NCBI GenBank assembly: GCA_036417435.1
Contig: CM070919.1
Coordinates: forward strand, 30,629,318 to 30,693,317
Origin: Inia geoffrensis
Taxonomy: Eukaryota > Chordata > Mammalia > Artiodactyla > Iniidae
Reading direction: 5' to 3'
Length of the DNA stretch: 64,000 bases
Positions 55,330 to 64,000 of the stretch are shown here, piece after piece. The notes below the pieces were generated by a model. That model was given only the letters and a program-made list of their open reading frames with translations, was not told the origin of the DNA and did not search any database. Numbering within the stretch: the first letter of the stretch is position 1; every line of letters starts with the position of its first letter. The position numbers and the translations under genes were made by a program.

Positions 55330-56700
55330 TTGTCTCAAATCCTGAACTGATGAGGGAAGTTAGATTTTAAAAATATGACGTGTCTACAAGTCGAAATTCT
55401 TCTTAAATGTGCTATCCAAACTTGCCTTTCAGCATGAATTACCTTTTCCTGCTACATTTCTACAGCCTGTGCTTGAACCCTTATTATGGCCCTTATTAAA
55501 ATCCATTCTCTATGGTTTACTTGATTCTATGCCCGTCTACATGGGAGTTCCCTGAGAGAAAGTGCCAGAACTGGCCCCTCTTTGTATTTTACCCCTTCTA
55601 TCCCCTCACCTACCCCAAGCACATGGTACTTTATCTATAGTAGGAGTTCAGAATTTGCTTACAAAATCCTATAGGTACAAGAGGATCCTGAACCCACAGT
55701 CCTAGCTCTAAGGCACCCCAGAGCCCTGGTGGGCCCATTACAATTGCTTTCACACAAAGCCACAGCCAACCAACACCATGATGATTTCAGCTTCCAAGGA
55801 AATAATCTATCGAGTATAACCCACTGATTGGATTTCTTAACAGTTAAGCCTAATAATTTTTTTAAAAAGCAGTTGGCCCCCTAAATATTGAATCTATATC
55901 CAGTGGAGATCACCTGACCCCTGGACTTCCTTGAATGCTGACGACACAGGAGTAACCTGAGGTCGTAAGTGTATCTTCCGAAGCTCCTCATTTGTATAGG
56001 GAGTGTCGCCAGTGAGGAGGAGATGTCAGTCCATCAAATGTATCACCCCAACATCCGCTTCTCTGATAAAGGAAATGAGACACCTTCTTGACTCATGATT
56101 TGGTGGTTTTCAGACAAGAATTAAGCATAAGCTGTGCTTCACCCAAGGGGCAACACCCCGTCACAGGCCAAGGGGCATAAGGGCAGGGTCTCTGGAATGT
56201 AGCCCACTTTTCCTCCCTTCCCACACTGCTTAGAAGCCGATCCTGCCTCAGAGCCAATTTCAGGCGTATCCGTGCAGGCTCAGGGTGTGGCCTAGCCCCA
56301 GTTTACGCCTAGATTCTGAATATACCAGTCTTGGACTGGACTGATGTGGTTCCCAGTGGCCCTCGGGCTCTCCCAGCACTTTGGGAAGAGGCAAAAGCTT
56401 AGAAGGACCACAGTGGAGACAGGTGAGCTCCCAGCGACACGTCCTAGGACTCCATATGCAGGAGCAGGCAGGTCTTTCCCACCTGTGCTGGCAGCCAGAT
56501 CTGAGGCAGACCTACACGAGCACCCAGAGCTTAGAGGCATCAGGACAGCCCTGTGCTCACATCAAGTTCTGTGTCCCCCTTAGGTTTGTAATTAACACCT
56601 GGGAGGAATGGGCGTGGTCCGCTTTGTAAGATACGTTGGCATGGAGAATCAGGAAATACATCATATTGTCATAGCTGTAATATTACCGGAATTGCAGCTT
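55330..56700. other. Upstream region of DEFB103
   Basis: Unique-looking sequence with no gene recognised. The part from about 56.3 kb probably includes the DEFB103 promoter region. Confidence 0.4.
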
Positions 56701-56738
56701 TTGAATGCTTCTCCCTGTGGCTGTGGCCCTGCAGCCTT

Positions 56739-56744
56739 TATAAA
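56739..56744 (+). promoter_or_regulatory. TATA box of DEFB103
   Basis: TATAAA lies 51-56 bases before the start codon, so transcription should begin about 25-30 bases downstream of it, giving a short 5' leader. It fits an inducible TATA promoter, as known for beta-defensin genes. Confidence 0.7.
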
Positions 56745-56794
56745 GTGAGCCAGTGCACCCTCCTGTCCAGTCGCTGCTGCGAAGCCGGCCAGCC

Positions 56795-57665
56795 ATGAGG
56801 GTCTACTACCTTCTCTTTGTATTGGCCTTCTTGTTCTTGCTGCCTGTTCCAGGTAAGAGGGGCTGGGAGATGAGAGGGCTGAAAGGATTTAGAATATATA
56901 ATTCAGAGTCAGCCCTCTCCATTCTTCTGGGAATTTTAGACCAAATAGATTTATTGTTTGGGAACTAGACATAACCAATTTTTTTCTTTCTGACAAAGAC
57001 CATTAAGAACCTTAAAGTAAGTGTCTCGATCTCTTCTGATTCACTCTTAAGAGAAAAACCAGGTCACAAAAGCCACCGCTTCCCGGGAAGGCTGTTAGCC
57101 CTGTTAATGAGACAGGAAGAAAGTGATGTAAAACTTTAATACCAAGAGGAAAAATTGACAATCTGAGAACAGAAGCACAGACTTCCCTTTTGCTAGCTTA
57201 GTGGCTGGTGGTAGAGTCTTTTGGCCTCTAGGGTGTCCCGGGGGACCACCGTGGCCCCGGCCACCCAGGTGTCAGTTCACAAGGGGGGCTGCCCATGGTC
57301 ATGCCACTTTCTCAGCACCCCGGCGGTTTATGGCTGAGCTGAACCCATGGACACGTTGTTAGTTGCTTAGTCCCACCTTCTACTTTACTCCTGATGGTAT
57401 AGAAAAAGGAAAAAGAAAGAAAAGAAAGGCCACAGATCAGTTACGTGAGGAATTCCAAAAGCCTATAGGTCTTGCACTTCTTAAAACCTTCCCGTGCTTT
57501 TTCCATTTCTTCATTGCAGGCAGTGGAGGAATCATAAATCTATTACAAAAGTATTATTGCAAAATCAGACACGGCCGGTGTGCTCTGTTTGGCTGCCTTC
57601 CAAGCGAGATACCCTTAGGCCATTGTTCCCAAAGTGGTCGAAAATGCTGCCGAAAGAAGACATGA
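56795..57665 (+). CDS. DEFB103: Beta-defensin 103 (BD-3 orthologue), two exons
   Basis: Secreted cationic antimicrobial peptide of epithelia. Exon 1 (56795-56852) encodes the signal peptide MRVYYLLFVLAFLFLLPVP and ends at the donor GTAAGA in phase 1. Exon 2 (57520-57665) follows TTGCAG and encodes GSGGIINLLQKYYCKIR and onward to the stop. The total is 67 residues, the same as human DEFB103. Six cysteines are spaced C-X6-C-X4-C-X9-C-X6-CC, the canonical pattern. The GIIN-LQKYYC and GRKCCRKK motifs are diagnostic of BD-3. An upstream in-frame ATG at 56753 is ignored because the signal peptide starts at 56795 and the TATA box fits a short leader. The mature peptide has somewhat fewer basic residues than I recall for the human one, in the loop between cysteines 3 and 4. 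No damage is seen. A 5'-inverted L1 lies about 330 bp past the poly(A) signal. Confidence 0.96.
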
Positions 57666-57738
57666 AAAATCCAGAAGCAAGATGAGAATGTTGCCAAGTG
57701 TGAAAATGCTCCCTCGAAGTCTATAGAAGCCAAATCAA

Positions 57739-57744
57739 ATTAAA
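57739..57744 (+). terminator. Poly(A) signal of DEFB103
   Basis: ATTAAA lies 74 bases after the stop codon, giving a short 3' untranslated region, as in other beta-defensin genes. Confidence 0.65.
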
Positions 57745-58069
57745 GGCTTTTCACAAAAAAATTAGAAGGTGGATTATTTTTTTTTTCTTTTAATTCTGGT
57801 TATTGGGCTAGTTGTTACTAAACAGGCAACTTAGAAAGTGTTGGTGACTCACCTTTAATTCAAATAAAGTATTATCTCTAGAGCAATCCGCAAGAGGATC
57901 TAAACTGATGTTTCAAGGGTTATCAGATTTTATTACTCTTTTGCAAATTTTGCACCCCAGTGACACAGGACTCCTGGTTCTTCCTGAAATATTTTCTTCA
58001 CTTCCTTGTCACCCATTTTGAGCTTTCCAGTTCATCTATATGCCATAGCCTCTCCCCATCAAATCTATG

Positions 58070-58702
58070 TCTAGTTTTTTGATGATGGCCATTCTGACTG
58101 GTGTGAGGTGATACCTCATTGCAGTTTTGATTTGCATTTCTCTAATGATTAGTGATGTTGAGCATCCTTTCATGTGTCTGTTGGCCATCTGTATATCTTC
58201 TCTGGAGAAATGTCTATTTAGGTCTTCTGCCCATTTCGGGGTTGGCTTGTTTTTTTTTTTTTGATATTGAGCTGCATGAGCTGCTTGTATATTTTGGAGA
58301 TTAATCCTTTGGCAGTTGCTTCATTTGCAAATATTTTCGCCCATTCTGAGGGCTGTCTTTTCATCTTGCTTATGATTTCCTTTGCTGTGCAAAAGCTTTT
58401 AAGTTTCATTCGGTCCCATTTGTTTATTTTTGTTTTTATTTCCATTTCTCTAGGATGTGGGTGAAAACGGATATTGCTCTGATTTATGTCATAGATTGTT
58501 CTGCCTATGTTTTCCTCTAAGAGTTTTATAGTGTCTGGCCTTACATTTAGGTCTTTAATCCATTTTGAGTTTATTTTTGTGTATGGTGTTTGGGAGTGTT
58601 CTAATTTCATTCTTTTACATGTAGCTGTCCAGTTTTCCCAGCACCACTTATTGAAGAGGTTGTCTTTTCTCCATTATATATTCTTGGCTCCTTTATCAAA
58701 GA
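58070..58702 (-). mobile_element. L1, inverted 5' segment (ORF2 C-terminal part)
   Basis: The minus strand encodes recognisable L1 ORF2 C-terminal sequence (for example [18 protein letters not shown] and [20 protein letters not shown]). Its end abuts the plus-strand segment at 58703, which continues the L1 sequence in the opposite direction. This is the signature of 5' inversion by twin priming. Frames are broken. Confidence 0.88.
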
Positions 58703-59495
58703 TAAGAGAGTGTGGAGAAAAAGGAACCTTCTTGCACTGTTGGTGGGAATGTGAATTGATACAGCCACTATAGAGAACAGTATGGAGGTTCCTTAAAAAA
58801 CTAAAAATAGAACTACCATACGACCCAGCAATCCCACTGCTGGGCATATACCCTGAGAAAACCATAATTCAAAAAGAGACATGTACCACAATGTTCATTG
58901 CAGCTCTATTTACAATAGCCAGGACATGGAAGTAACCTAAGTGTCCACTGACAGATGAATGGATAAAGAAGATGTGGCACATATATACAGTGGAGTATTA
59001 CTCAGCCATAAAAAGAAACGAAATTGAGTTATTTCTAGTGAGGTGGATGGACCTAGAGTCTGTCATACAGAGTGAAGTAAGTCAGAAAGAGAAAAACAAA
59101 TACCATAGGCTAACACATATATATGGAATCTAAAAAAAAAAATGGTTCTGACGAACCTAGGGGCAGGACAGGAATAAAGACGCAGACGTAGAGAATGGAC
59201 TTGAGGACACGGGGAAGGGGAAGGGTAAGCAGGGATGGAGTGAGAGAGAGGCATGGACATATATACACTACCAAACGTAAGGTAGACAGCTAGTGGGAAG
59301 CAGCCGCATAGCACAGGGAGATCAGCTCGGTGCTTTGTGACCACCTAGAGGGGTGGGTTAGGGTGGGAGGCAGACGCAAGAGGGGAGAGTTATGGGAACA
59401 TATGTATACGTATAGCTGATTCACTTTGTTATACAGCACAAACTAACACAACGTTGAAAAGCAATTCTACTCCAATAAAGATGTTAAAAAAAAAT
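58703..59495 (+). mobile_element. L1, 3' segment with A-tail
   Basis: From GAGTGTGGAGAAAAAGGAAC through the ORF2 end and the 3' untranslated region to CTCCAATAAAGATGTTAAAAAAAAA. A possible target-site duplication AATCTAYSTCT lies at 58063 and 59495. Confidence 0.9.
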
Positions 59496-59499
59496 CTAC

Positions 59500-60780
59500 C
59501 TCTGAAACTTCAGTGCATCCCTCAGTGTTCTTCCCGGGTCCCTCTGAACACTTTACACCTCAGAGATGGGGGAAGCCCGACTCTTCCTCAAGCATTCCAC
59601 TGGTTTTCTTCTCATCCTTGCCTCTGTTCTGGCTGACCTCATGTCTGGCATATAATCTCTCCCCTAGCTTTGTCTCCAAAGTTTAACCCACCTCTCAGGG
59701 GCCATCTCAAATTCTACCTCCTGCTGGAAAACACAGCTGATTTCCCAGACAAATACAACCTTTCCCCTGAGTCACCACAGGGCTCTGACTTAAGTACTCC
59801 ACCTGAGTCTTGCTTAACGTTTGCATTGTATACATTTGCATATTTCCGATCTCCATATTTGGTTGAAGGATTTTGAAGGGCAAGGACCTTGTCTTAATCA
59901 CTTCTGGCCTAAGTGTCTTGATGCAAGAGCTGCTCAGCAAGTGTTTAGTGAGTTGAAGTACATTCCAAGGCCTTGGAGCCATTGCTCCAACTAAGTATTT
60001 AGTGGTCTCTCGAGGCTGATACGGAATGATTCCAGCCAGTGGAGTGGGAGGCTCGTTGCCTCCAATTCTAGCCCCTAGTCAAGGCACTGGGCTCGTAGGA
60101 AGAGGGGAGCGGACGCTCAAGGACAAGAGCTTGGATCCCACGATTCATCATAAAAAACAAACAAACAAACAAACAAAAACTGCTGCAGGAACCGCCCTCT
60201 TACAGTATACAGCTAAGGAACCAGACAAAATATGTCAAACCACTGTTTCAGACACTGGACCCAAGCAGTGCAGGACGATGATTGAGGAGAGATGAAAACA
60301 AGTGAGGTGAAACTTATGAAGTCTCCAGCCTCTACAGGAGACAGATTTCCAGGCTAAAGCATAGAGAGGAAGAACCCAAACAGACCAGCAATTCTTCTGA
60401 GTCGAAGAGACTGGGATCAAAGTTCAAAGAGCACAGGACATCCTCATTTCCAGGACAGAAAACCAGCCAGGGGCGTTGGGATGGGGGTGGGGGTCCTGAG
60501 AGTATATGGGAAATCTCTGTACCTTTCGTTCAGTTCTAAAACTGCTCTCAAAAATGAAGTCTATTATTTTCAAATAAGGTAAAAACTTTAAAAATAATAA
60601 CAACAACACAATGCTAAGAAAATTCCTGAGCAGAAAACTTGTTCTATATTAAAAAAAAAAATTATTCAGGCAGAAGGAAAATGATACCAGATGGAAATTT
60701 GGCTCTACATGATGGAATAAAGTGTGATGCTAAGATTCTAGACACTATCTTCAGGAGAGAGATGGTCATTTTGTTAGGGG
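59500..60780. other. Intergenic, with an old L1M 3' end
   Basis: GGAAATCTCTGTACCTTTCG followed by CTAAAACTGCTCTCAAAAATG near 60510-60560 matches an L1M 3' end, as at 6480-6765. An AAAC microsatellite lies at 60152-60178. No gene recognised. Confidence 0.45.
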
Positions 60781-60784
60781 AACC

Positions 60785-61262
60785 ACTGACTGAAACTGCC
60801 CGCCTTGGCCAGGTAGGATAGTAACCACTTGCATGAGTTATCTTACAACAGGAGGTCTTGGTAAGGAACACAGAACTAACAAGCTACCACCAACAGGAAG
60901 AATTCTGGAAAGGTCAAAAGGAGAGAGGAGACACCAGTCCATATGTCCTGCCAACCTCCCGGAGTCCTTCGCACTGGAATCCATCTTGGCTGAGTGATGC
61001 GTGCACCACGAGGAAGGACCCTGAGTCAGAGTGATTGGCCAGAGACAACCTGGAAACAAATCTCATTACATGAAACCCAAGACTGCGAGCCCTGTGGCAG
61101 AGCAGTTCTCCTGGATCCCCTTACCCTGCTGCTCTCCACCCGGGCGCCCCTTCCCAATAAAGTCTCCTGCTTTGTCAGCAAGTGTGTCTCCTCGGACAAT
61201 GCACTTCTGAGTGTTAGACAAGAGCCCACTCTCAGGCCCTGGAAGGGGTCCCCCTGATCCTA
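60785..61262 (+). mobile_element. LTR of a gammaretrovirus-like ERV
   Basis: Contains the poly(A) signal AATAAA (61156-61161) in the context CCCAATAAAGTCTCCTGC, then TGTCTCCTCGGACAAT and GTGTTAGACAAGAGCCCACT, typical of the R/U5 part of class I (gammaretrovirus-like) LTRs. The left boundary is uncertain. Confidence 0.6.
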
Positions 61263-62590
61263 TCTGACTAAGTGTTCTAAACCTTTTTGATATTTTTTTG
61301 ACAAAACTTCCCAAATCAAATTGTAATGAAGTTTCTTTGACCTCTAGCTAACTTTGGGATGCTTCAAAGGGCCCCTGAAACATCCCAAAGAGAGATATTA
61401 AACTCATTAGGTTCATTTGGTATGTTAAATTAGATAGGAGGTGTTGTCAAATGAGTAATAAATCTTTTTAGGTTGTATTGTATGCTAAATGTTACTAATA
61501 TAGATATTCTAGAAATTATATGTGATTCCTAAAAATGTGATATGTCCTGATAAAATGTTATCAGTCATAATTCGAGTTATTAAAGTGTTCTATGTCACGA
61601 CAGTAATCAAGTTTCTTTGTCAATTGCATTGTAATCAGATTTTAAACGTACTTTCTTGTAATTATTTTGTCACTGTCTTTAGTTATGGTTTTATTCTGAT
61701 GCCTGTGCAAAAATGCTTCCTCTTCAAGAGGATTTATAGAAAGGACTTCTGGATAAATATAAGTTTCTGACTTTCAGACCCTAAAGCTTAACTGGGTAAG
61801 AAATTGAAAAATTCTAATGGGAAACCTGATGACTTCATAAAGCTGTTAATAAAAAGGATTAGTTACATAGGACTGAGTGAACTGGTGAATATGGTTATAA
61901 ATTTTATGGTTTCTATCTGAAAAATTACTGGTTTAAATCTGTGTTTTCCAGGTGGAAGGAGAACTTTCCCCTCAAACTAATTATGACTTACAGTAATTTG
62001 GTAAATTATACGTTTGTAAGCAGAACTGAAACATTTATCTTTTCTCTCTATCTGCTTCCTCCAGACGTTGGAAACTCTTAGGTTCTCACCAGCTTTATCA
62101 GATAAATTAGGAAGGCCATTCACTAACAGGTACAGAAATCTCAAGGTGTTTTGGTGACCTTGAAAAGGGATGAATTCACCTAAATCTGTTAAGCAAAATC
62201 TGTGATAAGCCCTTGGCTTGACTTTCCTAGCCTGGAGAGGTCTTTTAAAAGTTCAGCCTGAGACTTCTTATAAAACATTCAGCAAAAAAAAAAAAAAAAG
62301 TCTGTATGATCAATTACAGTTATATAAATCATCAGGCCAAGTTTATTGAGATCAGACCTATTCTGCAAACAAACTTGTCTTAATTTTGTTATATTTGGTA
62401 AAAAAAAAATTAGGGTAATTTTAGAGAGAAAAAGATTATGTTTCAGTGAGTATTAAATTCCGGTTTTGTTAATGGAGGTCTGAATTTACAAAGACTCACC
62501 TCTCACATAGTTCCTTCCTGTTATGTTATATTAGTGTAAAGTCTCATTGAATTCTTAAAAGGACACTCTAAGTCTGTTTCTGAAGCTTAT
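61262..62590 (+). mobile_element. Probable ERV interior, decayed
   Basis: AT-rich sequence between the LTR and the integrase remnant, with no open frames of note and no gag or protease motifs visible. Assigned to the ERV only by position. Confidence 0.35.
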
Positions 62591-62599
62591 CTCAGTAAT

Positions 62600-62884
62600 C
62601 TGTCTTTGGATGAAGATCAGATGCCCCACGACCTGCAACCAGGGAATTATGCATACTGGAAAAGACATAATTTAAAGAACTATCTCCAACCTAGATGGAA
62701 GGACCCTTATCAGGTACTCTTACATGGCCCATGCACAGTGAAACGGAAGGGAATTGACTCTTGGATTAATTTCCACTCACAAAGGGCCCCTGCACTGGAC
62801 AGGCCTATAAAGGGGATGGCTGACCTCAAAATCACCTTAAAACCACGCGCAAACCGAGGCGAAACTACACTGACAATGGGATGA
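62600..62884 (+). pseudogene. ERV integrase C-terminal remnant
   Basis: A 92-codon frame (62606-62884) resembles the C-terminal GPY/F-type domain of gammaretroviral integrase: a LQPG motif, a Trp-Lys-Arg segment and a Trp-Lys-Asp-Pro-Tyr motif where Gly-Pro-Tyr is usual. The catalytic core of integrase and the rest of pol are missing in front of it. It is a fragment of an old endogenous retrovirus and cannot function as an enzyme. Confidence 0.75.
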
Positions 62885-64000
62885 GGAGAAGACATCAGAA
62901 GTAGACAGCTTGCACAAGATCCTGGACCTGACTCGTATGATCATTTATAATGTTTTCTTGACTTCTTGGATGCTTGCATATGAATCAAATGTTTTTCTAT
63001 CATAGGCATGATCCTATGCTAGTTTTAAAAATCATTCCAATTGTTGGTTTTGTGGCCAGTTGCCTGTGTCTAGTACTTCTGGGTTACCTTGGTGGATTTC
63101 TTCATTCCAAGGCTGTAATTGGTTAGCCCTTAGGAAATTTATTTTAAGGAAAAAAAATTATAGTCCTGTTCAAGCCACTGTTGATATTACTAGGTGGGAT
63201 CCCCTCACATAGCCAATTAATAATACCTGCTCTGACCCTGGCCACAAATATAAATTTTTCTCTATTACTCCAGCTCAATCAGGGCAACAAGCAACATTTC
63301 ATATCAGTGATTGTGATAGTGTAACTCTAGATATGGGAAGAAGTAACAAGAGGGAATACTTTCCTGGACCAAAACAGACTGCTAAGACAGGTGGTCCAAA
63401 GACTTTTGTCTACTAGTAAGGCCTAGTCCAGTAACAGCACACTGAGTAGCCTATCAGCAAAATCTTCGCCAGTCTTGGGAATGAGCATTCCTAGCACCGT
63501 GGGATGAAGTGGTCATGAAATGCCTCCCAAAGCACTGTCAAATTTATGACCGTGAGGATGTCCTGTCACCTACAAATTGGCACTTGCCATTGGCACTTGC
63601 CATCTACCTCTGCAAGGATTAAATCATGGCCTGCTGCAACTGCTGACTTTCAACACCTCCTAAAAGGAGTTCAGGGTGGAGATCAGAAATGAGGCTCTCT
63701 GTGCTCTGGAAAAACTAGCAGAACAGGCCTTCAGATAGTTAGATACTGTCAGAAGATTTTTATGAGCCCAAATTCTTGCATCTTCTCATATCTAGAAAAG
63801 CACTAAAATGATTAACGTTGACATCCACTTTGGCCATTAAGGAGAGAAATGCAACTGAAAGTCAAAATGGAGTAGCTGTGGTTCAGACATCCAATGCGGT
63901 TCAGGCATTATGGACGTGATTTCAGACAAGTTCTTGCTAAGAGCTAAGAAGAATACTTAGCAAATACTGCTAAGAACTTGAGTTTTCTGAGCTGTGTCAG
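62885..64000 (+). mobile_element. Probable decayed ERV env region
   Basis: This follows the integrase remnant where env would lie in a class I ERV. Stops occur in all frames, and I see no intact envelope motif. The assignment is positional and the element runs beyond the window. Confidence 0.35.

Noticed and set aside
56753..56794. Upstream in-frame ATG for DEFB103
   Set aside because: It lies only 9 bases after the TATA box, before the expected transcription start. The signal peptide begins properly at 56795.

Overview
The window is mammalian nuclear DNA, most likely from a cetacean. The main clue is about twenty copies of a tRNA-derived SINE of the CHR family. Each starts with the motif GGGCTTCCCTGGTGG, ends in an A-tail, and is often flanked by clean target-site duplications. 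Both the short form (CHR-1-like) and the long form (CHR-2-like) are present. The genes are intron-rich, with GT-AG splice sites. No bacterial features are seen.

The locus matches the mammalian 8p23.1-type beta-defensin region, where ZNF705 KRAB zinc-finger genes lie next to SPAG11 and DEFB103. From left to right: (1) 0.3-2.2 kb holds three plus-strand exons of a ZNF705-like gene (KRAB-A, KRAB-B, linker), all in frame, with no zinc-finger exon after them. (2) 17.6-13.2 kb holds a complete minus-strand ZNF705-like gene in five coding exons (320 codons). Fossil fingers lie beyond its stop. (3) 17.6-31 kb is repeat-rich: a solo MaLR LTR, a SINE nested in a SINE, L1 pieces and a 39-bp minisatellite. 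(4) 31.1-31.9 kb is a CpG island without an assigned gene. (5) 33.6-35.4 kb is a two-exon SPAG11 beta-defensin transcript of the Bin1b type (promoter B). (6) 36-51 kb is mostly repeats and unassigned sequence. (7) 51.85-51.98 kb is a terminal exon for a small basic six-cysteine peptide with an unusual cysteine spacing. (8) 56.8-57.7 kb is a complete two-exon DEFB103. (9) 58-64 kb holds a 5'-inverted L1 and the decayed remains of a gammaretrovirus-like ERV.

The three secreted-peptide units at 33.6, 51.8 and 56.8 kb lie on the plus strand and share phase-1 splice junctions, as beta-defensin genes do. They would act as secreted antimicrobial or epididymal sperm-coating peptides. The KRAB zinc-finger genes are probable nuclear repressors, neighbours rather than pathway partners. 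The most interesting item is the exon at 51.85 kb. It could be a distal alternative exon of SPAG11 or part of an undescribed defensin-like gene. All calls come from reading the sequence, without database searches.
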